A DNA stretch of 48,351 bases from positions 1 through 48,351 of IMG/VR virus record IMGVR_UViG_3300033571_027799; one strand, 5' to 3'. Source of the DNA: a virus. The notes under the pieces were generated by a model, which had not been told where the DNA came from, did no database searches, and worked only from the letters and a program-made list of their open reading frames with translations. Below, piece after piece: positions 31,021 to 39,201 of this stretch. Both the position numbers and the translations under genes were made by a program. The stretch's first letter is position 1. Each line of letters starts with the position of its first letter.

Positions 31021-31300
31021 TTTTAACTCCTCGATTATGATTATTCGCTTCTTGTCTTTCTTCTGGATTAGCTGTGCTCCACCACGTTTTTTTCAGCTCT
31101 GTTCGACCATTAATATATTTAAATAATACTGTTAGTTGTCCAATAATAAGAATAGTGGCCTCTAAACCTCTGGTGGTTTCTTGAATTAAGTCTTCTTTTT
31201 GAGCATTATTATCTAAAAGACCGATCAAGTATAAACCACTAAAAATAAAGCTTACGGCTGTAAACCAAAACTCGCTGGACTTCCAACCTGGTTTAATCAT
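30947..31300 (-). CDS. Holin-like membrane protein with basic tail
   Basis: The 117-residue product begins MIKPGWKSSEFWFTAVSFIF and has two probable membrane segments (EFWFTAVSFIFSGLYLIGLL and GLEATILIIGQLTVLFKYI) followed by a strongly basic C-terminus (KRKRNSSTRNRKTNKSSKN). Two membrane helices and a charged tail fit class II holins, and the G-W-K-S-S-E-F-W start is common in phage holins. The last 74 nt are shared with the next gene, so the basic tail is encoded in an overlap. A GGTGTATA element lies 43 nt upstream of the ATG. Confidence 0.7.
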   Translation of the reverse strand: MIKPGWKSSEFWFTAVSFIFSGLYLIGLLDNNAQKEDLIQETTRGLEATILIIGQLTVLFKYINGRTELKKTWWSTANPEERQEANNHNRGVKNVKRKRNSSTRNRKTNKSSKNISK

Positions 31301-31338
31301 TATTTTTTTTACCTTTTATGTATAAAAGAATATATGTA

Positions 31339-31349
31339 TATATACACCA
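31339..31349 (-). promoter_or_regulatory. GGTGTATA late-promoter-like element
   Basis: The minus strand reads ATCTGGTGTATATATACATA in the 129-nt gap before the holin-like gene. The motif ends 43 nt upstream of the ATG at 31300. Confidence 0.5.
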
Positions 31350-31429
31350 GATCAATACTTATCTGTTTTGGCCGTATTTGCTTCGTATAATAAAGATTGT
31401 ATTCAGGCTTTAATATATAGTCTTATATT

Positions 31430-32404
31430 TTAAGCATATTTATCATAAATAGATGCTAAATCTATAGGAGTTAATGAATATCCTTCTCCGGGAGATAGAG
31501 TGTTGATTAGATTATTAATAAGCTCATAATTATCCCCAGAAGTAAATGGTCCACTAGATGGAGTGAGCCATGTTGTTAATATAACCAATTCATTGTCTAT
31601 AAGCATAAAAACAGGATTCCCACTATCTCCTGTAATAATAGTTTCAAAAAAATTAATAAATTTCAAAGGAGAAGGATTCATTGTAGCATAATCGGAGCTT
31701 GGAATATCAGTATTTCCTAAAGAAGTGTTAGTTGTATATCCTGTTATAGGATATATATTACTACTAGCTCTATAAGTAGCAGTTAGTAGCTTTAATATGG
31801 CTTTTTCTTCTTGATCTAATGCTATAGCATATATTTTTGGATTAAACGATATTCTTCCATATCCATTAACTGTGCCAGAAAAATAGTCTGTAAAATTTGG
31901 CGGTAAAACTTTAGCTATTTTAATATTAGACGGCACATCATTATCAAGTTTAGAAATAAGTATATCGCTGTTATTTGGATCTTCAATACTAGCCACAATA
32001 TTACGACGAATAACATTATTATTATCATCAACAAAAATGATAGGTGTTCCGGCTCCGGGTAAAATAGCTATTCCAAAATGTTCTGCTAAGATAATATGTT
32101 TAGTAGTAATTAATGTTCCAGCCTTTGTTCTCCAATTATGTCCGCTTAATTGAGCCGGACTAAAACAGCTAATATTTTTAACTCCATTTAACCAGCACGA
32201 TGGATTGCGAACAAATCGTCCTATTCCATTATGATAAGGATCTTGATAAGTATATATATCACGATCTACTAATGGATTCTTGCCGAATAATCTATTAGAA
32301 GTTGCTATATTAATATGATTAGGAATTATATTTTTATTAATAGAAATATTACTATATAATAATTTATTAGCAGTAAGTTTATTATTTTTAAGATAGAGTG
32401 GCAT
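31430..32404 (-). CDS. Trypsin-like serine protease (virion-associated?)
   Basis: The 324-residue product shows the chymotrypsin-fold triad in order: KHIILAEHFGI (His109, matching the A-A-H-C block), PNNSDILISKLD (Asp147) and ETIITGDSGNPVFML (Ser261 in G-D-S-G-x-P). The N-terminal 90 residues carry Cys70 and Cys80 and a segment SPAQLSGHNWRTKAGTLITT leading to the first barrel. There is no signal peptide. It lies among fibre genes, which suggests a virion-linked peptidase that cuts virion or host surface proteins. The triad is complete, so activity is likely. Confidence 0.8.
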   Translation of the reverse strand: MPLYLKNNKLTANKLLYSNISINKNIIPNHINIATSNRLFGKNPLVDRDIYTYQDPYHNGIGRFVRNPSCWLNGVKNISCFSPAQLSGHNWRTKAGTLITTKHIILAEHFGIAILPGAGTPIIFVDDNNNVIRRNIVASIEDPNNSDILISKLDNDVPSNIKIAKVLPPNFTDYFSGTVNGYGRISFNPKIYAIALDQEEKAILKLLTATYRASSNIYPITGYTTNTSLGNTDIPSSDYATMNPSPLKFINFFETIITGDSGNPVFMLIDNELVILTTWLTPSSGPFTSGDNYELINNLINTLSPGEGYSLTPIDLASIYDKYA

Positions 32405-33414
32405 TAATCATCTTCTCGTCTGTTTAAAAATAATTGCAAACACAATTCAGCATATTCACTATCTGTCCATTCTAATAAACCATCAATATTTTTAGTTAAT
32501 GGATAGTCTCCACTATTGTCTAGTACAGGAACATAGTTATATCTTGTCGTATATTGCCTATTGCGTCTAGTTCCATGATAGAGATGATAAACTATACAGT
32601 CGCTAAGGTATCCGATTTTAGGTTCATTGTTGAGTATCAGTTTTTCGTATTCTTTAAATTTATTGGTTCTAAAAAATCTATGATTATTTTTTTTCCATAA
32701 TTGTATAAAGTCTTTATAGTCTTTGTCTGAATAAGTATCTAAAGCATACCAAAGAGATATGTCTCCTCCTCCTACAACATGCTCTTCATAAAATCCTCCA
32801 ATTTTATTGAAATAATTTTTTGTCATACCCCACGCAAATCCGGGATGATAATCCCCAGGGTTAGGAGGTATTTTATAATGAAGACATTTAGCAACAGATT
32901 CCCTGGTTAGTACAGGTTTATCTGGTTTTTCACTTAACTCAAATGATTGGTTATCCTTTTGCATCCAATAACATCTTTCAAAAGGTTGAATAATATCATA
33001 TTCATCCAATAGGGCGCTACAGCTGTCGAGCCAATCCGGTCTATCAAAAATAATATCTCCGTCTAGAAAAATAAATTTAGGATAGTCCAAAGAGCTTGCT
33101 GCTATATTATATAGATTTTCTTTTAAAAAAATAGTGCTGAGTTTAGATGCATATAATTTTTTGTGAATAACATCTTTTGGTAGTGTCAGTTCGTCTGCTC
33201 CGGGCATTACTGCTTCGATGACACAAACAGGATGCTTATATAATACTAGCTTATCAACAATTTCTGATAAATTCTGTTTAGGTTTTTTATAGTTACAAAT
33301 ATTAAAATAGGCTATAACTATAATAGTATCTTGTTGCTTAGGAATACTATATACAGTATCGTCTAAATTAAAATCGATACTATTATTAGTAACAGATTGT
33401 GTGCTAACTATTGT
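32404..33414 (-). CDS. GT-A glycosyltransferase, probably made by -1 frameshift from the upstream gene
   Basis: The protein contains a GT-A core: TIIVIAYFNICNYKKPKQN (first strand), then IEAVMPGADELTLPKDV, KFIFLDGDIIFDRPDWLDS (D-x-D-type metal motif) and HPGFAWGMTKNYFNKIGGFY ... GGGDISLWYALD, matching the Glyco_transf_7C/GT2-like donor domain. The only ATG is at 33207, after the first conserved strand. The frame is open from 33429, but 33429-33208 contains no ATG, GTG or TTG. It joins the preceding 96-residue gene in the -1 frame at a run of ten A. A product starting at 33207 would lack the nucleotide-binding N-terminus. Confidence 0.75.
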   Translation of the reverse strand, partial: TIVSTQSVTNNSIDFNLDDTVYSIPKQQDTIIVIAYFNICNYKKPKQNLSEIVDKLVLYKHPVCVIEAVMPGADELTLPKDVIHKKLYASKLSTIFLKENLYNIAASSLDYPKFIFLDGDIIFDRPDWLDSCSALLDEYDIIQPFERCYWMQKDNQSFELSEKPDKPVLTRESVAKCLHYKIPPNPGDYHPGFAWGMTKNYFNKIGGFYEEHVVGGGDISLWYALDTYSDKDYKDFIQLWKKNNHRFFRTNKFKEYEKLILNNEPKIGYLSDCIVYHLYHGTRRNRQYTTRYNYVPVLDNSGDYPLTKNIDGLLEWTDSEYAELCLQLFLNRREDD

Positions 33415-33423
33415 TTTTTTTTT
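33355..33423 (-). promoter_or_regulatory. Candidate -1 frameshift site (A10 run plus downstream hairpin)
   Basis: The mRNA has ten consecutive A (33414-33423) in TTA AAA AAA AAA CAA TAG, where a -1 slip on A-AAA-AAA enters the glycosyltransferase frame 9-10 nt before the stop. About 32 nt downstream the mRNA can form a 7-bp stem, AGTATCG/CGATACT (33355-33381). The spacing is longer than usual for a stimulator. Confidence 0.5.
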
Positions 33424-33698
33424 AATGGATCAATATATAATGGCAATAAAATATTGGCTGGATCACTACCTAGTAGTTCTAAAATTCTAGCTTCTGCTTG
33501 AGATTGTGTATAGTCGCCAATTTCAATATATGATTCATTTTCCCATAATGTTAATGGTTTATAAAATGGAGGCATTTGAGCTTGAACTTTTTTAAGTTTA
33601 CTATTATCAATAAGAATTAATGGCAATTCATTAAATGTACGATTTATAGTACCACTTAATGCAGGAAGTTTGATGGTGATTGGATTTGGAAGCTTCAT
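33408..33698 (-). CDS. Small virion-type protein, possible N-terminal part of a frameshift fusion
   Basis: The 96-residue product MKLPNPITIKLPALSGTINR is beta-rich, with ELPLILIDNSKLKKVQ, KPLTLWENESYIEIGDYTQS and a short helix (QAEARILELLG). It ends DPLKKKQ at an A10 run. No family is recognised; the strand pattern resembles small structural or capsid-attached proteins. If the -1 shift operates, the sequence continues as KKK-TIVSTQSVTNN... into the glycosyltransferase, giving one protein of about 430 residues. A GGTGTAT element lies 48 nt upstream. Confidence 0.7.
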   Translation of the reverse strand: MKLPNPITIKLPALSGTINRTFNELPLILIDNSKLKKVQAQMPPFYKPLTLWENESYIEIGDYTQSQAEARILELLGSDPANILLPLYIDPLKKKQ

Positions 33699-33741
33699 AG
33701 TTATATATTTATGTAAAAGTAAACTAATTATTTTCTATAGG

Positions 33742-33752
33742 AGAATACACCG
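33742..33752 (-). promoter_or_regulatory. GGTGTATT late-promoter-like element
   Basis: The minus strand reads GAACGGTGTATTCTCCTATA, 48 nt upstream of the ATG at 33698, just after the stop of a 55-residue ORF. Confidence 0.45.
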
Positions 33753-33754
33753 TT

Positions 33755-33922
33755 CTATTCCATAGATTGTTCAATGACAGATTCTATCTCTTCTACCCTA
33801 TTAGAATATTGAGATATTATTGACCAAATATATTCAATTGCTTCTGGCATTACGGCATAGCAGCGATAAGCACAGTATGCGCCGATAGTGGAACAAATTA
33901 AGAACTCTAGGGTTTGTCTCAT
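33755..33922 (-). CDS. Small hydrophobic protein (55 aa)
   Basis: An ATG at 33922 overlaps the sulfotransferase-like stop (CAATGA) and opens a 55-residue frame: MRQTLEFLICSTIGAYCAYR, then CYAVMPEAIEYIWSIISQYS and an acidic end. The N-terminal hydrophobic helix with three cysteines could cross the membrane. It fills the otherwise empty gap before the 96-residue gene. There is no family match and only coupling evidence. Confidence 0.6.
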   Translation of the reverse strand: MRQTLEFLICSTIGAYCAYRCYAVMPEAIEYIWSIISQYSNRVEEIESVIEQSME

Positions 33923-34521
33923 TGTGTTTCTCTATACAGGGTATTATTATATAATTCTATGTCTAGCGTATATGCTTTTTGAATTCTATTTAATTGATCT
34001 GAGTTAAAAGATATTGGTTGTGAGATTTCATTAACTTGTTCGCACGGTATATTCTCATCTATACCAAGATAGTTTGCCATACTTCTAAGATTAGGAAACT
34101 GAAATAAATTACTATTTTCGTTTACCATTAAGCTATATGGCATAAAATGATATGCGGCATCAAGAGATGATCTTTCTATTAGTCTATTATTTCTGGTTGG
34201 AGATTCTCCAGTATTGTATATCCAATATACTAATTCTAGAGCTGACTCCCAATCATAGCCAGTTCTAGTTAAAAGCGATCCGAATCTTTCTATTGGATTT
34301 CTGAGCATAACTGCACAACCATCTGGTAAAGTATTTACTAATCGTCCACCCAATAATCTATGAGAAGTCCCGGTGTTAATATTATTAGGATCGCTCTCAT
34401 ATTCTACTAATTTTTCTGGATAGAATTGTTTAAGAGCCATTAAGCCAATAGAGCTGCTACCGCTTCTTGAAACAAAAGCAAAACTTTTACCATTTGGTAA
34501 ATCATATACTATTTTAAACAT
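33919..34521 (-). CDS. Sulfotransferase-like protein
   Basis: This 200-residue protein has the two PAPS-binding elements of sulfotransferases in order: KSFAFVSRSGSSSIGLMALK (5'-phosphosulfate loop, R-x-G-S-x-S pattern, residues 17-26) and GCAVMLRNPIERFGSLLTRT (3'-phosphate site, R-N-P-x-x-R-x-x-S, about 71-83). Its length is at the small end of the family. It overlaps the oxygenase gene end/start by up to 3 nt-scale coupling and lies among fibre and glycosyltransferase genes. A sulfate-transferring role on a glycan or fibre residue is inferred; it could also be a degenerate fold relative. Confidence 0.7.
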   Translation of the reverse strand: MFKIVYDLPNGKSFAFVSRSGSSSIGLMALKQFYPEKLVEYESDPNNINTGTSHRLLGGRLVNTLPDGCAVMLRNPIERFGSLLTRTGYDWESALELVYWIYNTGESPTRNNRLIERSSLDAAYHFMPYSLMVNENSNLFQFPNLRSMANYLGIDENIPCEQVNEISQPISFNSDQLNRIQKAYTLDIELYNNTLYRETQ

Positions 34522-35009
34522 ATTGGTTGTAGCCTTTCTTGATCTAGATCATTATGAAAAATAAATCCTATACTAGCCCTTATACAATCACTATAAACCA
34601 TGTGCCATACGGGTGGATTAAATAGTCTTATATTCCAACCCTTGTTGTCAGGGCTATCTATTATGGAATCATTAACATAAAATCTCATTCCGCTTTTTTT
34701 ATCTTCGCTAGCCCAAGAAACATATAATCTTTGACCAAGAATATCACTATTAGTATGCCAACCTTGATAATCTCCCGGTGTGTATATCCAATTCCCACTT
34801 GGGCCTTCTCCACCGATACTTCTGCATAAGTCTATCAATTCTTTTGGAGCATTTTTCCAAATTGATAATTTTCTATCTTTAGTAGAAATCGTAACATCGT
34901 TATGGTTTGGTGATATATTTACAATTCTACTTTGATCATCTTCTCTAGGACCGTATTCTAATACTGGGTCTGGTAATGATTTCACTAAATCTATTAATTG
35001 GTTTATCAT
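34509..35009 (-). CDS. 2OG-Fe(II) oxygenase-like protein
   Basis: The ATG at 35009, with AGGTG 6 nt upstream, gives 166 residues. The double-stranded beta-helix elements are YTPGDYQGWHTNSDILGQRL with H85 (and N87/D89), RLYVSWASEDKKSGMRFYVN, and FNPPVWHMVYSDCIRASIGF with H136 and R144 as the distal iron ligand and 2OG-binding Arg. The first motif reads H-x-N-x-D rather than simple H-x-D, so the carboxylate ligand is uncertain. Such proteins hydroxylate amino acids or sugars. It is coupled to the sulfotransferase-like gene (13-nt overlap) and follows the fibre gene, suggesting modification of fibres or glycans. Confidence 0.75.
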   Translation of the reverse strand: MINQLIDLVKSLPDPVLEYGPREDDQSRIVNISPNHNDVTISTKDRKLSIWKNAPKELIDLCRSIGGEGPSGNWIYTPGDYQGWHTNSDILGQRLYVSWASEDKKSGMRFYVNDSIIDSPDNKGWNIRLFNPPVWHMVYSDCIRASIGFIFHNDLDQERLQPICLK

Positions 35010-35017
35010 GATTACAC

Positions 35018-36985
35018 CTACACTATGCATTGAACTAAAACTATACCGCCGAAAGCTGTACCGTGGTCATTGCCGGGAAAACCGTAGTTAATCAGACTAG
35101 GGGAATATGATAGATAGGCTGCATTGATATAGCTTACGTCATTCCCGGCGATTCCAGACCCGTCCCCGCCGGTTCCGGTTCCGTTAGTGCCGTCCCCAAG
35201 ACCGCCAGTGCCTGTGATGGTGACGCCATTCAGTGTCGCTGTTGACGAAGCACCGTTTGCTGGAATCCCACAGTATCTCCCAGAAAGTGTTCCTCCAACA
35301 CTGTAACTAATAGTTTCTCCCCCAGAAACAGACCATGTTCTATGACTTATTCCGCCGCGGCCGCCTGTCGTACTTGGCCCGCCATCACAATATATGTATC
35401 CTATACCGCCCCCGCCAACAACCCATATTTTAACACTACTATATCCTGTTGGAACCGTAAAAGTTCCGCTGCCGCTGAAGAATGGTAAAACAATATTAGT
35501 CGCTGGTAAAAACTGCATGACTATAGCGCCAGCAGACCCATTACCACCACCATTGCTTCCTCTACCATATGTGTGCGTTGAGGCATTTCCCCCAGCAGCA
35601 TTTATAACAGCATTTATGCCAAGATAGTCTCTTCTTGTGCTAGGGTTAGACCATAAAGTATAAGTGCTAAATCCTCCGCTAGATGGACGATCTCCAAAAT
35701 AAAGAGGATTTGCTGCTCCGCCACCACCGACAACAGAAGATATTGAAGGACTAATAGCAGTAGATAAATTACTTAAAGTACTTGATCCGCCCTGAGTTTG
35801 TAGACTGCAAGTACTCGTTACTGGCTGGCCGATAGATCCACTAACAACAACACTGGTGTTACTTATCAATCCGTGTCGATATGAAACAACCCCCGGATTA
35901 CCATCGATAGATCCACCACCATCGCAATTAAATGTCCAACTTCCACCAGCACCTATACTCCATATTTTCATAACTTTGGCACCAACCGGCACAGTATAAT
36001 TAGAATTGGAACTTAATATCACTGACTGAGGAGAAAAACCAGCAGGAGAAGGGGTCGGCGTGGCTGTTAAAGTAGCTGTGGGTGTGACTGTGGGCGTGAC
36101 TGTGGGCGTTGGAGTGAGTGTTAGCGTTGCCGTAACAGAGGGAGTTGGGGTTCTTGTTGGGCTACGTGTTGGTGTTGGAGTGCGCGTTAGCGTTGCCGTA
36201 ACAGAGGGTGTGGGAGTTGTTGTTGGAGTGGGTGTTAGTGTGGCCGATGGCGTAGGCGACGGAGGATTACCAACCACTCCTCCTAATGGGTTTGATCCCC
36301 CAATACCATACCCCTTAGTTAGTAGATTAGTATCTACTATTCTAGATAAAATAGTATTTGGAAATATACAAGATCCAATCAAGGTTACTGTGCTACGAGA
36401 ATCAAAACTAAGGTATCCATTACGACAGTCTATATTTAAACAATTACTATTAGTTAAATTAATATTACCTCCTGTAGATCCGCCAGTAGGAGGCCAGTCG
36501 GCACATCCATCACTACCACGACTTGTAATAGTGTTAACTATACAATCAATAAGAGTAACATTACCAGCACCAGGATCAGAGCCTTCTGCACAATATGTTC
36601 CTCCTCCATTGGTTTGAATATTTCCAATATTAATAGTTTTATTACTGATAATACTAATATTTGATCCTGGACCACCCATAACTGGCGACCCGTCAACAAC
36701 ATCTGTTGGAGAGCCATCTCCATTAATTCCTCCCACAAAACTTGTAGTTGCTTCAGCCCCACGCACTGCAATTCTAGATGGCCATTCGTAAGCGCTAGCG
36801 GTAGCCAAGTTTACCCCACCAAAACTTCCAACTCCAAAATCTAAAACCTTGTTGCCAGCTCCAGCATAAGCAATTTCAAAACCCTTTTGAGCAGTTAAAT
36901 ATGGGTTTCCGCTAGAGCCATCTCCAGTAGAATCATTTCCATTACTTCGTATATAAATAGGAGTATATGATGATAAATCTGCCAT
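35018..36985 (-). CDS. Fibre-like protein: beta-helix start, Pro/Thr linker, glycine-rich C-terminus
   Basis: The 655-residue product has an N-terminal module [20 protein letters not shown] shared with the next gene, a parallel-beta-like repeat region (about 50-240: [28 protein letters not shown]), a mucin-like linker at about 240-315 built of T-P-T-P and SVTATLT repeats, and two glycine-rich repeats, each starting with a strand ([20 protein letters not shown] and [20 protein letters not shown]). The glycine-rich part resembles the phage glycine-rich fibre domain that forms adhesive sandwiches. GC content is locally higher than the surroundings, and a 23-nt direct repeat lies in the linker. 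Confidence 0.8.
   Translation of the reverse strand: MADLSSYTPIYIRSNGNDSTGDGSSGNPYLTAQKGFEIAYAGAGNKVLDFGVGSFGGVNLATASAYEWPSRIAVRGAEATTSFVGGINGDGSPTDVVDGSPVMGGPGSNISIISNKTINIGNIQTNGGGTYCAEGSDPGAGNVTLIDCIVNTITSRGSDGCADWPPTGGSTGGNINLTNSNCLNIDCRNGYLSFDSRSTVTLIGSCIFPNTILSRIVDTNLLTKGYGIGGSNPLGGVVGNPPSPTPSATLTPTPTTTPTPSVTATLTRTPTPTRSPTRTPTPSVTATLTLTPTPTVTPTVTPTATLTATPTPSPAGFSPQSVILSSNSNYTVPVGAKVMKIWSIGAGGSWTFNCDGGGSIDGNPGVVSYRHGLISNTSVVVSGSIGQPVTSTCSLQTQGGSSTLSNLSTAISPSISSVVGGGGAANPLYFGDRPSSGGFSTYTLWSNPSTRRDYLGINAVINAAGGNASTHTYGRGSNGGGNGSAGAIVMQFLPATNIVLPFFSGSGTFTVPTGYSSVKIWVVGGGGIGYIYCDGGPSTTGGRGGISHRTWSVSGGETISYSVGGTLSGRYCGIPANGASSTATLNGVTITGTGGLGDGTNGTGTGGDGSGIAGNDVSYINAAYLSYSPSLINYGFPGNDHGTAFGGIVLVQCIV
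36120..36208 (-). repeat. 23-nt direct repeat in the Pro/Thr linker
   Basis: Positions 36120-36142 and 36186-36208 (66-nt period) carry the same 23 bases, beginning GTTAGCGTTGCCGTAACAG on the plus strand and encoding part of SVTATLT. The surrounding DNA is further degenerate repeats of the same type. This region can expand or contract by recombination or slippage. Confidence 0.75.
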
Positions 36986-37941
36986 TATACAACTCCTAAA
37001 AGAGTACTATTAACACACGTACTACGAATCAATTGTGTAGCATCAATGTGTGCCGCTATAGAGTTGGGGATTGGAACATATCCAATAAGCGTAACAGTTC
37101 CCGCGATTATATTTCCGGTCGCTCCATTATTAACAATAATCGATCCATTACTACCATTTGAATAACCGCTAAATCCAGAACCGCCATATCCTCCAGAAGA
37201 AGTTATATTACCGCTTCTACTATTAGTAATAATTATTGATCCCCCATTACCTCCATAGTCTCCACTGCCCCCATTAGCGCTTATAGTTCTAGTAGTACTA
37301 TCAATAATAGTAATAGATCCCCCTTGTCCGGCATTACTACCATTGGAAAAACCTCCGCTGCTAATTATTTCGCCCTTTATTATAGAGCGCACCAAAAGTA
37401 TAGTTCCGCCAGCACCACTATTATTGCCGCCCACCGTGTCGTTGCCATTAGAATTAATATTATTAACAACTATATCTGTTAGCTCAATATTCCTACCATT
37501 CATACCCCCAGCATATCCACCTCCACTATTTCCGCCATTGGCTGTTATATTTCCTAAATTAATAGTCCTGTTGCTGGTTATAGATATATGTGATCCTGGT
37601 GTTGGCTCAACTATGTAGGTATAAGTTTCATAATCAAAAATACCCTCAATACCATTGCCATTAACTCCACCCAAGAAACTTTCTTCAGAACTTATCCCTC
37701 TAACAGCAATATTATTAGGCCATTCGCTAGCATCAGCTGTTGCTAAATTTACTCCTCCAAAATTACCAATTCCGAAATCCAAAACTAATAATTCATTACC
37801 CCCAGCATATTGAGATATATCATAGGCTCTTTCAAAAGCTATTTGAGCTGTTAAAAACGGAGCATTAATAGATCCATCTCCAGTAGAGTCATTACCATTG
37901 GCTCTAATATAAATAGGGGTATATGAAGATAGATCTGCCAT
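36985..37941 (-). CDS. Fibre-like beta-helix protein, paralogue of the following gene
   Basis: The 318-residue product begins [20 protein letters not shown], nearly identical to the 655-residue fibre, and continues with a right-handed-beta-helix-like repeat ([66 protein letters not shown]). It lacks the Pro/Thr linker and glycine-rich tail of its neighbour. The stop overlaps the next ATG by one base (TAATG). Two paralogous fibres in tandem suggest alternative receptor-binding or baseplate parts. Confidence 0.8.
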   Translation of the reverse strand: MADLSSYTPIYIRANGNDSTGDGSINAPFLTAQIAFERAYDISQYAGGNELLVLDFGIGNFGGVNLATADASEWPNNIAVRGISSEESFLGGVNGNGIEGIFDYETYTYIVEPTPGSHISITSNRTINLGNITANGGNSGGGYAGGMNGRNIELTDIVVNNINSNGNDTVGGNNSGAGGTILLVRSIIKGEIISSGGFSNGSNAGQGGSITIIDSTTRTISANGGSGDYGGNGGSIIITNSRSGNITSSGGYGGSGFSGYSNGSNGSIIVNNGATGNIIAGTVTLIGYVPIPNSIAAHIDATQLIRSTCVNSTLLGVV

Positions 37942-37950
37942 CTGTAATCC

Positions 37951-38589
37951 TTAATAGCCTGGGACAAAACCTATAATATCCCATTTTGTTCTTGATGCAT
38001 CGTATGTGGCGCCCAAAAGATCAGTCACTCCACTAGCACTGCTAAATGATAAGGTAGATACTACATTTGGAATTTTAAAATTATTACCTAAACTTAAAGG
38101 AATACCACTATTTGCATATGTTATTCTCCATCTTAAAGTTTGACCATCAGTTCCATTTGTAGGATTAGATAAAGTGCCACTAGCAGCTAGAATCAAATCA
38201 AAAATATTCCCAGAGTTAGCATCAGTATTTATGGTTCCGCTCACAGATCCTAAATCAACAACAACAGATTGAGTTGCTCCTATTTTTTTCCAATTAGCTG
38301 GCCTAGACGGAGGAGCATATCCAGCACTTAAGTGTGATCCATCATAACAAAACCAAATATCATTATTGTATATAACTATATCATTGGTAGTATAGCTATA
38401 GCCATTATCATAAACACTAATAGGGCTTGTTGATGATCCCTGATTTCCTCCTATTAGTGAACTAATTTGACTTAAACTAATTTTCTTAGTAATTGCAGAA
38501 CCATTAGGATTATCCATGAACAAGAAAACATCATCATTACTAAGACTACCGCTTCCTTCTGGAAATTCATTTATTTTTTTGATTGGCAT
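37951..38589 (-). CDS. Tail-fibre-like protein with chitin-binding-like module
   Basis: The 212-residue product starts MPIKKINEFPEGSGSLSNDD, DVFLFMDNPNGSAITKKISL, the typical adaptor start of phage tail fibres. Residues about 85-105 (VYDNGYSYTTNDIVIYNNDI, WFCYDGSH) resemble the carbohydrate-binding CBM5/12 type (W/Y-x-x-x-x-Y-x-x-x-D-x-V-x-Y). The C-terminus is a beta-rich region seen in fibre heads. Its stop overlaps no gene; the next is 9 nt downstream. Likely attachment to cell-surface polysaccharide. Confidence 0.75.
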   Translation of the reverse strand: MPIKKINEFPEGSGSLSNDDVFLFMDNPNGSAITKKISLSQISSLIGGNQGSSTSPISVYDNGYSYTTNDIVIYNNDIWFCYDGSHLSAGYAPPSRPANWKKIGATQSVVVDLGSVSGTINTDANSGNIFDLILAASGTLSNPTNGTDGQTLRWRITYANSGIPLSLGNNFKIPNVVSTLSFSSASGVTDLLGATYDASRTKWDIIGFVPGY

Positions 38590-38801
38590 TATGCACCTAC
38601 TATAGTTTGGCCGTCAACTAGTTGAACAAAAATACCATTATAAAATCTATTATCGTATTTATTTTCTATATCACCGATCACAGGCTTATTATTTACGTAA
38701 TTATTATTAGTATTATATTTGCCTGTAAATGATGTTGTGGTTACACAAGTACCATTTTTAATTGGTTGATTTGATACAGCAAGATTAATATCGTTTGCCA
38801 T
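38589..38801 (-). CDS. Small fibre-attachment-like protein (paralogue of a fibre N-terminus)
   Basis: The 70-residue product MANDINLAVSNQPIKNGTCV is similar to residues 1-70 of the propeller protein at 26760-28253: N-P-I-N/K-N-G-x-x-V, then IENKYDNRFYNGIFVQLVDG. It seems to be a free-standing copy of the attachment module. It overlaps the next ATG by 1 nt. A virion-joining or scaffold role is inferred. Confidence 0.65.
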   Translation of the reverse strand: MANDINLAVSNQPIKNGTCVTTTSFTGKYNTNNNYVNNKPVIGDIENKYDNRFYNGIFVQLVDGQTIVGA

Positions 38802-38827
38802 AGTATTTTTACCTTTTTTTGTTTAGT

Positions 38828-39151
38828 TTATTTATCTTTATCTATTCTATCTTCTAAAGCTTCTAAAGTTTTGCCTAACATAGCGATTTGAACTTTTAGC
38901 TCATTCATAACTTCTGTATTTCTTTGTAAAGCATTAGCAAAAGCTGCTTGAGTTTCTTTATTGGTAGCTAGTCTTTCCATAATAAACTGTCTATCAGTAA
39001 TATATGGAGATTGAGTTTCTATCATATGCAAAACATCTGCTTTAGTAACTATATTTTTAATAACTCCTGCCCAAAAAGCAACCAGTGTAACAATAATAGT
39101 AATTGTTGCAGTAGATATTATCTGCCAAAAATGTGATACATTATCATTCAT
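38828..39151 (-). CDS. Membrane-anchored coiled-coil protein
   Basis: This 107-residue protein has a membrane segment (TATITIIVTLVAFWAGVI, about 13-30) followed by helix-rich soluble sequence and a C-terminal coiled coil (TEVMNELKVQIAMLGKTLEA). The layout fits a holin or spanin-like protein. A GGTGTATT element precedes it by 42 nt and the next gene starts 26 nt after it ends. Confidence 0.65.
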   Translation of the reverse strand: MNDNVSHFWQIISTATITIIVTLVAFWAGVIKNIVTKADVLHMIETQSPYITDRQFIMERLATNKETQAAFANALQRNTEVMNELKVQIAMLGKTLEALEDRIDKDK

Positions 39152-39188
39152 ATTAATGGTCGCTTTATTTTAGGAGATAAACACTATA

Positions 39189-39199
39189 TAAATACACCT
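39189..39199 (-). promoter_or_regulatory. GGTGTATT late-promoter-like element
   Basis: The minus strand reads TGATTAGGTGTATTTATATA in the 50-nt gap; the motif ends 42 nt upstream of the ATG at 39151. Confidence 0.5.
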
Positions 39200-39201
39200 A
39201 A

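Noticed and set aside
31301-31330. Inverted repeat CTTTTAT/ATAAAAG as a terminator
   Set aside because: It is AT-only, very weak and directly before a gene start; a terminator is unlikely.
35013-35018. Another GGTGTA element
   Set aside because: It lies 4 nt before the oxygenase ATG and is better explained as its ribosome-binding site.
36060-36617. A plus-strand ORF of Val/Gly repeats
   Set aside because: It is the antisense shadow of the Pro/Thr linker and has no own ribosome-binding site.
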